DNA from: Diphasiastrum complanatum
Lineage: Eukaryota > Streptophyta > Lycopodiopsida > Lycopodiales > Lycopodiaceae
Assembly (NCBI GenBank): GCA_029204225.1
Contig: MU835903.1
Coordinates: 1-35,215, forward strand
Direction of reading: 5' to 3'
DNA: 35,215 nt
Shown: positions 1-10,832 of the stretch, piece after piece
Layout: the number at the start of each line of letters is the position of its first letter
Position numbering within the stretch: the stretch's first letter is position 1
Translations under genes and position numbers: made by a program
The notes under the pieces: model-generated
Told to the model about the DNA's origin: nothing
Databases searched by the model: none
Seen by the model: the letters and a program-made list of their open reading frames with translations, nothing else

Positions 1-528
1 GAGTTCCTTAAAAATAATCTACGGGGCTTTGTCTCACGACAACCTTAGCCTAGGCCCATAAACTCTAAACCCTATGGCTAAACCACAAATCCCTATCACT
101 AGACCCCTAAGCCCCATACCCCTTTTCCTAGATCCATAACCCCTAAATTCCTATGCCTTTAAAGAGAATTCTTGAAGTAGGTCAACTCAATACCAGCTAA
201 GATTTGATAATAGAAAACTGAGACTTTGGATTGTAATTGCATAATTGACAAGAAATAACAAAAGGATGGCATGCAAGAGAAAATCACATGCAAAACTTGA
301 AAACCTCTAAACCCTAAACCTCTTACTCTTTACCCTAATCCCTTTCCCCTACATTTCTTACCCTAAGCCATAAACCCTAAAACCTAGGCATAAAACCCCT
401 ATCCCTAAATCATAAACCCCTTTCTCTAGATCCCTAAGCCCAATACTTCTTATACCAAATCCAAAGTGAATATTTTGAAGACTAAACCTTAAACCATGAA
501 CCTCTTACTCCTTATTCTAAACCCTTTC
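1..528. repeat. Degenerate telomere-like CCCTAAA tract (left half)
   Basis: The stretch is dominated by variants of AAACCCTA, ACCCCTAAGCCC and CCTAAACC spaced irregularly and mixed with non-repeat DNA at about 165-300. Perfect plant telomere units (CCCTAAA) occur only singly. This is an interstitial or ancient subtelomeric tract, not a functional telomere. A similar tract resumes at 6226, so the DNA between was probably inserted into it. Confidence 0.6.
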
Positions 529-903
529 TGTTATGTCCATGACCAGTACATATGATACAGTATACTCCTAGTCTTGGATACACGGTACTCCAGTGAAACA
601 AGCTGTTAGTTATGCCACATCATATTGGACGTGACCCAAAAGTAACTAATATCCTTGTGAGGCCCAAAACACACTAAATGGAGTTTAGACAAGGTTTGAG
701 ACAGTGTATGCATGTGTAGAGTTATCAATAACAATTCTATGAATAGTTGGTCCATGTATAGGACTCTATTCTAGGTTAATCTATGTATAGGAAACTTAGG
801 GCTATGCATGGCTATGTGCCCAGGATGCTTTTGCTATATATAATGGGTCCAAACTCGCCCTACTCCTCATCATGGTTCTTGATTCATTGCCAGGCTCTCA
901 CTC
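529..903 (+). mobile_element. LTR-like fragment, plus orientation
   Basis: The segment starts abruptly at the edge of the telomere-like tract with TGTTATG, the same seven bases that begin the LTR of element E3 in this window. It holds a TATA-type box (CTATATATAA, about 832-841) followed by a short leader-like stretch. It stops where the LTR of E1 begins at 904. I read it as the U3/R part of an LTR truncated by the E1 insertion. No second copy or primer site was seen, so the assignment is tentative. Confidence 0.3.
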
Positions 904-1375
904 AGTTAAAATCCTGTTAGGATCTAGTGCAATATGCAGATCACATAAATCAATCATCATAGCCACTCCTCACAAGCTCTCAAAGATGGCACGGCAAAAG
1001 TTAAGTCTATTATGAAGAAACACTGTACATATAGCAAAGCCCCAAACTGCATGGGCTCAACACGTGTCACTAAATTGGCCTACCACCTGCCAAACTAGAG
1101 TTAGACCCAATATGCCACATATACTGACAAACCCAGGACATGCCCCTGAGTATAGGCATAATGAACTCAAAATCATTGTACAGGCTAATTTCTTCCTACG
1201 TGTGGCTACCCGACTAACCAAGTAGCCGTCTACGAGATCAGTGCCCGATCAATATATCCTATCGAGTCACGTCCCGAACACAACCATATACAGTAAACCA
1301 AATGAACTGTACACTAATTACATCATCACATTTAGAGCTTATACTAATGAATCAGATCAAAACTGATTTCTAACT
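904..1375 (-). repeat. E1 3' LTR with AGTTA...TAACT ends
   Basis: Complete 472-bp LTR. Read on the minus strand, it starts with AGTTAGAAATC directly after a purine tract and ends with GGATTTTAACT. The two ends are inverted copies of each other (AGTTA/TAACT), as LTR ends should be, but are not the usual TG...CA. The first 300 bases (plus coordinates) match the other LTR, and the remainder (1204-1375) has no partner because the 5' LTR is truncated. Confidence 0.65.
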
Positions 1376-1386
1376 CTCTCCCTTAA
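1376..1386 (-). other. Polypurine tract of E1
   Basis: On the minus strand the sequence is TTAAGGGAGAG, lying immediately upstream of the 3' LTR. Such tracts prime plus-strand DNA synthesis in LTR elements. Confidence 0.55.
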
Positions 1387-4300
1387 GCTCAAATGTGATA
1401 AGAGTGAAAAACAATATATTGCAGCAACGTCTGGAGTGTCCAAAAGATGTTATGCATGTCCTACTACTCTAAACTTGACTCACACTCAAGCACACCAACA
1501 AACCACCAGGTTTGACTCACAAAGTATCATGTAAACACAATGCTCATAAAGAGAGTCTACCATACTCTTGACCAACTGACTCGTCCCCAATCCAACTTGA
1601 TCACAAGTGGACCACATGAGCGACATGGCTCAAACTGAGGAAATCTCACTGCCACCATGAGACTTACATCCTCCATCTAGCTAAGTTGACATCCTATCAG
1701 ACACTTCAAGCACAAAGCTGTAAAGATGACATAAATGAGCAACTAAGGCTCAACCTGAGAAAATCTTACTTCCACCATAAGATTGCACCCTCACCAGATA
1801 AACAACTAGTAGACAATGACAAGTCAATGAGCATAAAATGGCTACTTTGTTTCAAACGTAGCAAATGCACAACCACATACAACTCCAACTCAGATCTAGA
1901 ATTTCGTGACAAGACAACTTGCAAGCCCACACACACTCATGCAAACCAACACAGATGATAAAGCGTCAAATACATGACCAAGGCCTTCCCATAAGTGGTA
2001 TCCTATCGTACCAACACCTGTGCCACCTGTAGATCCACTGCTACACCACTGGTCATCAAATCAGGTCATCAACCATGGCCCACACCTATACCAAGATGCT
2101 CTCACGTCCAAGCATATCCAACTGTCCAATAAGTCCTGAAAGCTGATCCCCATCCATACCCCATGCACTAAGCACAAGAGTCTACCAAGGACTCAATGAA
2201 TGAATGTACACAAACCTCACCATAGGCTATACCTGAGTAGTTCACCTATCTCCCAGAGATACTGATGATGATTTGCCTCTCCTACATCTCATGTAGGATC
2301 AACTTCTCATGCTTGACGTTCCCAACTCTGATTTGACCAGTACATAGGCCTCTCACCAAGGAGCCTATCTCACCAACATTGTATCCATCATAGCATCCAA
2401 GCCAAAGCAAATGCAAATTAGATCCACTATCCTGATGAACAACTCACCCATGATCCATAGCATATCAGGTAGGATAGCTCCAAAACCCTGTACCCTGTAC
2501 CATTTGATCACCAAGTATCCATTACCCGTTGATAGCTCCCCAAGAATCTGTCCACCTGTAGTGTAACTAGACTCCAACTGGATCTAACCAAAAGCTGCAT
2601 CTTGCTTACCAAATAATGATGGATAACAACAACATGTGATGCCAACCTGGAGACTACTGTGCATATGACCATGCAGCTCACTTGATCACTCACCAAAGAA
2701 TCAACTATCACTCCTTGAGCAACCATCTCCATCCCTGTCGGCTCACAACCATGGGCATGCCGGATTCACATCACCTTGTAATGCACTCCATGCCCTCAAG
2801 ATATGTACCACATCGGGTACACTCCATGCCACCTACCTCCAAGTAGGGTTGACCCATCCCTAGGTCACCACATGATGCACCAGCTGAAGAACATCGTCCA
2901 TACATCAAATGACATATCATACTTGGGCAACTGTAGAATCTCCTTGAGTGCCACCCCAATGGACTCATCATCCACATACTATGCTCACCTAATGTCTCCG
3001 ATACTGGTCACCATGTTGCTAGACAAGCCAAACTCCAAAGCATCATCTGCTCCACCTGGCTCCTAGCATATGCTTGCTCTCCTTGGCTATGTGTCACCCG
3101 ACACCATGCCAACGCAAGCTCATCCATGAGTCGCCGCTCACGGGATCCCGAGACCATTGTCTCCCTGATCATACTGAGGTATATGGCTCTGAGTGACTTC
3201 CTCTAGGCTTATCCCTGATCTCACCACCTGAGAATTTGCACCATGGAAATTCCAACACCTGTGCCAAGCCTAGACTCCTGCAAATACAACCAAATGCATG
3301 AAAGCTATAGATAGCCTATCCACGCCCGTGATGGTAGATGCCTCCCCATCGATGCCAATGCCAATGACTGGCTCCCTGTTGTAAGGCCAACCTGTACTCC
3401 CAAATGAGCACACCATGAAGTCCTCGCCATCAGTATCCCCTGCAGTAGATCGCTAGCAAAACACCCATCATAATGTTTGCCCTCCGATCACACCCCGTGC
3501 GATCTCCATCAGCTCTCCAACCTAGAGCTGGCTCTCAAAGCTTCACGCTTTGCCCATTTGCATTTGCAGCTTCTTGATTCCATCATGAATCCCACCTGTA
3601 AGTCCTGTCCATCAAATGACTCAAGTCCAATCTGAAATAGCTGCACCCTGATGATCATCCCATGTCATCCTGCAGTGCTATCACTACCAGGTATTCCAAT
3701 GCCATCCCTGATCATAAAGACCTGAGCATCTACCCTGTAGTGCCCACCTATATTCTCCCAATCTAGCTCCAAGATGCTCCTGTGAATGGTTCCAAACCAC
3801 TCCCTAAGAATACATTGAGGATGTGAACTCCAAAGCCACCATTAAGTCCCTCACATAACTGCGCATGCCAATATCCCTCAAGTGACCCTGTGAGATCTTC
3901 CATGGCCCAAACCAAATGATCTGCACCATGTCATCACTGAAATCTACATCTCTGATGCAATACTGATATGGCAAACTAACTTGACTTATCCAAACTGGCA
4001 GTTGAAGTGTATCTCCTCGATGACAAACCTGATACACTACTCCACAGCTACAGTAAATTTTCAAGCTACAGATGCGTGTGTCGATGCAGCTATCACCTGA
4101 CTCGACAATACCATCGCCGATTATGCTTGTGAGAGCGTTCCCCCAAAATGCCACCTGACGTTGGTCGGTTCTAACTCCAAAAGTTGAACCTCATCACGAG
4201 GATTTTTCACCCATAACCAGCATACCATGCCTACCTCTCACCTATGATTGCTTGCCCTCTGAACATTGTTGCCAATGATGAGTAGTCACGCCACCAAACT

Positions 4301-5660
4301 GCACTTCCATCGCCAAAACTAGCTTTCTCCACACAATTCCGCTACCATTCGCCCCCATACCACATTTACCACTTTCAAACACCTTGTTACCCTGTCAGGC
4401 GTAAGTAATAATGATTCCAAAGCAATAATGCCTCATTGTACCGCCCTGTATCAGGTTTCACCAGCCAAAAATTGCCCCAAATTTGGCCCTATGATATCCA
4501 AATAGCGAATGTAGTCCATCACTAGGTCACCTGCACTCCGCTCAATAGAATGGTGACGAAAACACTCCAAAACGCGTTTCTCCTTGTATATCACGTTGCT
4601 TTGTCCACTGGTCCTGAGTAGCCAATTTCAGGGGTCATCTTGGCCCAAGGATGGCCAAAATAGGTGCCTTTCCGCCAAAGATAGCCCTTACCAAAGAATT
4701 AGCTTGCATTTTGAACTGATTCTTCATTTTGAAGATTTTTGATGAAGAAACTCTGGGTCCCTTCATGCACTTCAACATGAAAAATTTTAATAAAAAAATA
4801 CCATTTTCTTTACTTCAAGGCACTTCGGGCCCTTTCAATCACATCCCAATGGTCATTGCTCATCTTGTGTCCCATGTTGATTGTGAGGCTTGTTATCTTG
4901 GCCATTGATCTCTTGGATGGTTGATCCTACGGCTACGAACCACCTTGAGCATCCAAGCTCACTCCTCAACACACTAGGCCCCCACTTTATGCTATAGTCC
5001 TACTCACGCTGGCCGTGTGACAGACCCACGAGCTCCTACGGTCCTCCATCTCTCTCAATGTTCTTTCCAAGACAAAAGGCTATGGCTGCCCCCAAACATC
5101 GATCCAGCATACTCTCTCTGCCACGGCCCACAACGGCCTTCCACAATCAGACTCGTTTTACTAGGGCGCCCCCATCCGGGGTTCTATAGCATCAAAAATG
5201 ATTTCCATCAAAGAGAAATTGATGTTTTTTGTCCTATAAACCCTAGCTAACACTTTCATCATAGCTTCAGAAATAGGCTGCTCTATTGAGAAAGATCCAC
5301 ACTTTTCAATCTGTAAACCCTGGTTGGGCAAGCTTTCATAGCTCCTGAGAAATGGGAATTGCTCCTTCTGTGCTTCTTGGATGACCACATCCTCTTAGGA
5401 TTAGCTTGGCCTTAGTAGAACCTTCCTGGGTAGCAATTTACAGTGAGCAATTCTGTTAAGAATGGAGAAAGTTCCGTGACTTTATGTTTTTCCAAAAAAT
5501 AGGCCACCATAGCTAGTTCACCGAACTGCTCCTTTCTCACTCCACTGTAAATAGATTTCAAAATCCTCTTAGCCCAGATTTGCCATTACCCTGCTCCACC
5601 TTTCAATCCGCTTCACTCAATAATTGACGGATTACCAAAGAAGTTCTAGCCAATTTTTCG
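1387..5660. other. E1 interior, no recognisable gene
   Basis: This is 4.3 kb of moderately GC-rich DNA with frequent stops in all frames. The longest minus-strand frames (116 codons at 3804-4154, 75 codons at 5161-5388) show no motif I can place. No tandem repeats of note were seen. Confidence 0.5.
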
Positions 5661-5792
5661 TCACAACCGTTTTTCGAAGCAATGCACCGTTTTGAGCAAT
5701 TTCTCTGTGAATTCTCCCCGGAATCCACCTATGACGATCGTTTTGATCTTTCCCGAAGCTCCAATTGAAGGAACTTTGTTGTCTTCTGCCAT
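5661..5792 (-). pseudogene. Possible gag N-terminal remnant of E1
   Basis: The first ATG downstream of the primer site on the minus strand (5792) opens a 43-codon frame beginning MAEDNKVPSIG and ending at TGA 5661-5663. The frame is also open upstream to about 5882. A shift of one frame extends coding-like sequence (DEKLARTSLVIRQLLSEAD) past the stop. Position relative to the primer site suits the start of a gag. No gag motif is identifiable, so this rests on location alone. Confidence 0.25.
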
Positions 5793-5913
5793 CCGAACTG
5801 CCAATACCCCCTCATATGGAGTCCTCTCTCCCGAGACTCTTTGAGTGCTATTTCTCCTGGTGAAAGATGCTATCCCAGCTCCACCGGATCGTGCATACCT
5901 GCAACACCCTGAC

Positions 5914-5925
5914 GCTCTGATACCA
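5914..5925 (-). other. Primer binding site of E1 (initiator tRNA-Met)
   Basis: On the minus strand the 12-mer is TGGTATCAGAGC, the standard plant LTR-element site complementary to the 3' end of initiator tRNA-Met. It directly follows the end of the 5' LTR with no spacer. Confidence 0.85.
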
Positions 5926-6225
5926 AGTAAAAATCATGTTAGGATCTAGTGCGGTATGTAGATCACATAAATCAATCACCATAGCCACTCCTCACAAGCT
6001 CTCAAAAATGGCACAACAAAAGTTAAGTCTATTATGAAGAATCACTGTACATATAGCAAAGCCCCAAACTGCATGGGCTCAACAGGTGTCACTAAATTGG
6101 CCTACCACCTGCCAAACTAGAGTTAGGCCCAATATGGCCACATATACTGACAAACCCATGACATGCCCCTGAGTATAGCATAATGAGCTCAAAATCACTG
6201 CACAGGCTAATTTCTTCCTATGTGT
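5926..6225 (-). repeat. E1 5' LTR, truncated
   Basis: This copy matches 904-1203 with about 17 substitutions and two single-base gaps. It lacks the outer 170 bp seen in the 3' LTR, so the upstream promoter part is gone. The break joins directly to telomere-like sequence, and no target-site duplication is left. Confidence 0.65.
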
Positions 6226-6480
6226 TGTAAGCAGGATCTAAGGAGCTTCCCTTATACTTTCCCCTAGACCCCTACCCCTAAATATCTTTATCCTATACCC
6301 CTAGCTCTAAACCTCTTACCCCAAACTCATATATCATATCATAAACTCCAAACCTTATATACTACACCCTCAACCAGACACCCAAAACTAAACTTCCTAC
6401 CCCTTATAATAAATCCCAAATTGTAGAGCTCTTGTCCTAGATTTCCAATGCCCCTTACCCTCTATCAAAAACCCAAACTT
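6226..6480. repeat. Degenerate telomere-like tract (right half)
   Basis: Irregular CCCCTA, ACCCCTAAA and CTCTAAACC units resume here after the 5.7-kb insert, in the same orientation as 1-528. Units are more degenerate towards the right. Confidence 0.5.
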
Positions 6481-7327
6481 ATTCTTTATCTTATCTGATA
6501 CCTAGGTGAGACCTCTACTTATGCGAAGATTTATAGGATAAGCTTTCTAGAAAAATTACAAGAAGGTGATTGATATATTATAGGAAGCTTGCACTAAGCA
6601 ACACATCCAATCATTGAAAAAAAAATTGTACTATAATCATTTAATGCAAGTCATCATAATAGCTTATGCTATCATGGAAAAGCTAAATTAGCCACTATGT
6701 TAGATTCACCAATAATCACAATAACTTATAATTAATGCTCTCATAGCAAAGCGAAAACACCTTTGATTTGATCTTCTCTTTCAAATTGTTCCAATGCACT
6801 TAGCACTCTCTTCAAAGTCAACAAATGAATCCAAGAAGAAATCACAAAGATATGGAACTTCGCAAATCTCTTTTTGGCACAAAAACTAGCAAATCCAACA
6901 CATATAATTGATGACACTTGATCAACAAATGATCAACCTACAATATTATGAACTTTTACACTTTCTAAGATTGAAACACTCTTGAAAAGTCCAGCAACTT
7001 CAAACACAAGAGATCCAATCAATTTTAGGGCTTTCACAAAAGTACACAAATTGAATCATTCACATTCTACATGCAAAAGCTAGAAACTTGATATAGAATC
7101 TTGAAGAATTCCTAAGACCTTTCTTATGCATCAAAAATTTCCACAATCCACCAAGTATAGTGAGAAATTGGCCTAATACAAGTTTGTTGCCCTAAATTGA
7201 GTCTTGGATTAGAAAAATCCCCATTCTACACATGAAAATGTTTGATTTTGACAAGGAATCACTAGCACACTATGTGAAAGTACTGTACTTTAGGACCATA
7301 AATGGATCTACAAAAGATTCACAAGAG
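6481..7327. other. AT-rich stretch without a recognisable gene
   Basis: No open frame above background and no repeat partner in the window, except for the last 17 bases (7311-7327), which recur next to the other Copia LTR at 10816-10832. Confidence 0.5.
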
Positions 7328-7973
7328 TGATTGGATGCTTGCTTAACAATCTATCAAAAAACTAGACACAAAAAAGTTGATCTAGATTGGCAATTTGACA
7401 AACAACAAGCATTAACAATCAAAAGCATTGATAAACATTGAAATCCGAGCCCACACGTGTGTACTACAGGCTTTAGTACGGCCTTCAACCTGAGAAACAA
7501 GTAGAAATTGATTTGGTTTCATTTGGATCACAAAAACTCAATGTACATAGTGAACTAGCTTGAGATTGCCAATGAGCTCCAAAAATTTTCTATCTTCTCA
7601 CTATGGAGAGAGGGAATACATAGCAAATTCGACTTCCTTCTTGAAGTTAGGTGGATTTCCAGCATGTAATAAGGAAGTTAACTCACTCTCCTTGACCTAA
7701 AATGAAACCCTAGTCTATTTCCTAGAGTTATGCTTGGTAGGTAGTTAGTTGGTCAAATTTTCACCTTAAACTTAGGTGTAGGTCCTATAAAGTAGGGATG
7801 ACCACCAAATAGACATGACCAACTCTCTTGAATTGACCTAACCTACATTAGGATGGGTTTCCCATGTGGCATCATGGCCTCACATGTGTGGGACCCACTT
7901 GTGTACACAATTTACACTATTCTACATGGTTTTTGATCAAGCTAGATCTGCCAATTTTTGGCAATTCTTCACA
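7328..7973 (-). repeat. Copia 3' LTR
   Basis: 646 bp with canonical ends: TGTGAAGAATTG at the minus-strand start and CCAATCA at its end. A purine-rich tract lies just upstream (7974-7985). It is identical in length to the 5' LTR. Confidence 0.85.
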
Positions 7974-7985
7974 CTCCTCAAATTT
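7974..7985 (-). other. Polypurine tract of the Copia element
   Basis: On the minus strand the sequence AAATTTGAGGAG precedes the TGTGAAG start of the 3' LTR. The position is right and the purine content moderate. Confidence 0.5.
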
Positions 7986-8180
7986 AGCTTGATCTATTTA
8001 CAACTCTCTTGATAGATCAATGAAAGCTTTTAGAAGTGTCTAAAAAATCCAGCTACAAAGAAGGAACTTTTGAGACTCCAATAGAGAATGATGTCCATGA
8101 AGGATCTTTCACCACCTCTTAGAGAATCCCTTACAAGATGTTCCATAAATGTGTCTATATACATGTAGCACACTTCAAAA

Positions 8181-9440
8181 CTAAACATCATGCCAAGCCA
8201 TGGATTCCAAGGCATTTTGTGCACTTGAAGATACATCAATTAAAATATTAAGTGCATAAATAATGTTGTCAAAGACAACTTGTCTTGCTTGATCCATATG
8301 ATTGAGCCTAGATGGCTCCATCTTGATACTCAAGGTTCTTCTTGGAGTCCTCGGGTCTTGAGCTTGCTCCTCCACTTGACTTGACTCCAAACCATCAATG
8401 AATTGATTAAGGTGTTGATCCAAAGGTGCTTCTTCAAGTTTACAAATCTTCCACTCTTGAAAGATCACATTTCCACCATTGACAAATTCTTTGGCTGAAA
8501 ACAAGTAGATTCTACAATCTCTACTTGAAGAGCAAAACACTACCATTATTCCTATCATTGAAATAGGATAATCTTTAGTCCTTACATTGGAATGATCATG
8601 CTCAAAGCATGTGGACCCAAAGATTTTCAATACAAATGATATTTCATCTTTTATGACAGTATTCAAACTATTACAAAAATAGTTATCCAATGAAATTGCT
8701 TTATCAACAGCAAATGTAGATTTCAAAGCATCCCATTTTATTGTCTTGTCATACAAAGTAATAAACACCATGAATCTTAAAGGTAAGAAACAAGTCACCT
8801 CATGTCTACTAATACTTTCCAAAAAGTATTCAAAGATAGTAGACTCTCCAATGCTCACCACCCTTGCAAGATGCACACTTGAATGGACAATTTGCATGCA
8901 ATTTGATGACTCGGACATTGTCATTGAGGACTCCCTTGGAACTCTCATGCTTTGAGGCTGATCCTCAAGATCTTCCTCCTTTTGATGCTCCTCCTCAATG
9001 CAAGCAAGATCACACTTTGCCAAGATCTCCTCTTGAGTGATCTCCTCCTTTGCCAAGCTCATTCTTTTAAAAGCAACACTAGCTTCCAACTTAAACAATC
9101 TTCCATGTTTAAATCCCTTTGCAATGAAAACATCATTCTTCAAGATGAAGAAAACACCATGCTTAAAGTGGACATCCAAACCACTCTCTAAGAGTAGACC
9201 AACACTAAGCATATTCTTGGTGATTGATGGTACATAAAGGACATTTTCTAGATCCATGCATTTTGAGGATTCTAGATACAAAGAGATGGTGCCAACACCA
9301 TCTATCCTACACTCTTCATCATTTGCAGTAAAGACAAACTTTTTAGCAGCACTGAAAGAGTGTAAGGTTGAGAAAAAGTCCTTTTCACAAGACATGTGAG
9401 AGCTAGCCCCACTGTCGATCCACCAATTGTCTCTTGCCAT
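8181..9440 (-). CDS. Copia protease fused to integrase remnant, RT deleted (419 aa)
   Basis: The ATG at 9440 begins MARDNWWIDSGASSHM, the Copia aspartic protease active site (D9-S10-G11). The next 120 residues fit the usual protease to GAG-pre-integrase region (LENVLYVPSITKNMLSVG). Beyond about residue 135 the protein loses resemblance to integrase. No complete DDE core is visible, and an integrase C-terminal-like segment returns near residue 270 (FGSTCFEHDHS). The ORF then ends in a low-similarity tail, and the RT and RNase H that should follow are absent. The frame stays open for 419 codons despite these losses. It overlaps gag by 38 nt in the +1 frame. It would normally be made as part of a polyprotein that matures virus-like particles. 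Confidence 0.85.
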   Translation of the reverse strand: MARDNWWIDSGASSHMSCEKDFFSTLHSFSAAKKFVFTANDEECRIDGVGTISLYLESSKCMDLENVLYVPSITKNMLSVGLLLESGLDVHFKHGVFFILKNDVFIAKGFKHGRLFKLEASVAFKRMSLAKEEITQEEILAKCDLACIEEEHQKEEDLEDQPQSMRVPRESSMTMSESSNCMQIVHSSVHLARVVSIGESTIFEYFLESISRHEVTCFLPLRFMVFITLYDKTIKWDALKSTFAVDKAISLDNYFCNSLNTVIKDEISFVLKIFGSTCFEHDHSNVRTKDYPISMIGIMVVFCSSSRDCRIYLFSAKEFVNGGNVIFQEWKICKLEEAPLDQHLNQFIDGLESSQVEEQAQDPRTPRRTLSIKMEPSRLNHMDQARQVVFDNIIYALNILIDVSSSAQNALESMAWHDV

Positions 9441-10332
9441 TGCTTGTTGGTGAGGATGTAGATGCCATCAAGAATACATCTACTTCATCCTCCTCCTCCT
9501 CCTTTGCAAGGTTTCCTTGTTTGTCCTCCTCCACTTGTGCTCTTAGCCTCTTGTAGCATTCAGATGCATAATGCCCCTTCCTTCCACAAAAGAAGCATTT
9601 TTGCTTTGACTTGTCCTTTGAGCTTGATGCATCATCCTCTTCTTTGGCCTCCTTTGGATGCTTCTTCTTTCCATTGGTCTTCTTTTTGCCCTTGAATGAG
9701 AAATTGGCTTTCTTATCACCATCCTGCAACAACAAGGAACTCATCCTAGATTTTGCATGGAGCATCCTACACTCTTCAGCCACTAATACACTGTGAAGTT
9801 TTTCTATAGTTGGCAAAGTGTCTTGAATGGCAAAACTTTGGACCAAATTTGCAAAGTCATCTCCTAGACCATTAAGGACAATTTGTACAAGCTCTCCATC
9901 ATGAATCTTCTCTCCAACGGAAGCCAACTCCCTATTTAGAGACTTGATTCTGAGTACATAATCCTGTGCACTCTCCTCACTTCTCCTCATGCTTTGCAAA
10001 ATTTGATTTCTAAGCATAAGAACTCTAGAAGTGTTGCTAGACTCATAGATTGATTTTAAAGACTCCCAAGCCTCTTTAGCATTAGTACAAGCTGATACTT
10101 CTCTCAACAAATCATTGCTCACATTCATCTTCACACAATGACGTGCAAGCCTAGATCTCTTCTTGTATCTAGCTAACTCATGTGCACCTAGAGGTTCATC
10201 TTCATCTTCAATCAAGAACTCATAAAGGTCTTGGAGCACCAAGAGTGACTCCATTCTAACCTTCCAAATAGCATAATTTGTAGAATTCAACCTCTCACTG
10301 GCTTCTAGAAGGTATGCTCCAGCAGATCCCAT
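9403..10332 (-). CDS. Copia gag polyprotein
   Basis: The start is the first ATG in frame (10332), giving MGSAGAYLLEASERLNSTNY, a common opening for plant Copia gag. The frame is open further upstream to a TTG at 10356. The N-terminal 50 residues fit the DUF4219 type and the middle fits the UBN2/gag family (WKVRMESLLV, DYVLRIKSLNRELASVG). A basic serine-rich stretch precedes a CCHC zinc knuckle, CFFCGRKGHYASEC, at residues 246-259. The C-terminus is acidic (KEEEEDEVD). Gag forms the cytoplasmic particle and binds the RNA through the knuckle. The protein (309 aa from this ATG) looks complete and shows no internal stop, which suggests the element can still make particles. Confidence 0.93.
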   Translation of the reverse strand: MGSAGAYLLEASERLNSTNYAIWKVRMESLLVLQDLYEFLIEDEDEPLGAHELARYKKRSRLARHCVKMNVSNDLLREVSACTNAKEAWESLKSIYESSNTSRVLMLRNQILQSMRRSEESAQDYVLRIKSLNRELASVGEKIHDGELVQIVLNGLGDDFANLVQSFAIQDTLPTIEKLHSVLVAEECRMLHAKSRMSSLLLQDGDKKANFSFKGKKKTNGKKKHPKEAKEEDDASSSKDKSKQKCFFCGRKGHYASECYKRLRAQVEEDKQGNLAKEEEEDEVDVFLMASTSSPTSNGKRQLVDRQWG

Positions 10333-10361
10333 CTTACTAGTGACTTCTACAAACAAGAATA

Positions 10362-10700
10362 GATTTGATTGACTTGAAACTCACAAAGGTCTCACACTTG
10401 CAGTGTTTCACTCAAATTTGATTTCTAATCCAACAAATGGACTTATAATTACAATTCTATCACTCCCTCACAAAGCTGGAATGAAGATAAGATGAAGTGA
10501 AAACTACTTTCAAACAAATCTTGCCAAGAAATGGATTTGATTGTCTCTAGAAATTCACTAAGGTCTCTCTCTTGTAGTTTTTCACTCAAATTAGATTTCT
10601 AATCCAACAAATGGACTTATAATCTCAGTTCTAGCACTCCCTCACAAAGTTGGAATGAAGATAAGATGATGTGAAATCTACTTACAATCAAATCTTGCCA
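10362..10700 (-). repeat. 172-bp tandem duplication in the Copia leader
   Basis: 10362-10533 and 10534-10700 are two diverged copies of one unit. Both contain TCTAATCCAACAAATGGAC and TGGAATGAAGATAAGATGA at the same spacing. It lies between the 5' LTR and gag, in the untranslated leader. Confidence 0.8.
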
Positions 10701-10832
10701 ATTTTGGCTATTTTTGGACAAAAAAATGACTTAATATCTTTCTTCCTTCTTGGTGTACTTTCAAGACCTGTTTTTAACCTTAATAGGACTTGAACTCAGC
10801 CTAGATTAATTAGATCAAAAGATCCACAAGAG

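Larger units (their letters stand above)
904..6225 (-). mobile_element. E1: degenerate LTR retrotransposon, minus strand, no intact ORFs
   Basis: Two direct repeats of about 300 bp (904-1203 and 5926-6225, roughly 6% diverged by eye) flank a 4.5-kb interior. An initiator-Met primer binding site abuts the right repeat and a polypurine tract abuts the left one, which fixes the minus-strand orientation. The interior has no open frame longer than about 116 codons and I recognise no RT, RNase H or integrase motif on either strand. It is either a non-coding LARD-type element or a full element decayed beyond recognition. Two unassigned minus frames (3804-4154 and 5161-5388) are too short to call. 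Confidence 0.7.

Noticed and set aside
3804-4154. 116-codon minus frame inside E1
   Set aside because: Checked for protease, gag and RT motifs; none found. Kept only as part of the E1 interior.
8746-9237. Plus-strand frames of 66-79 codons
   Set aside because: Shadows of the minus-strand Copia protease ORF.
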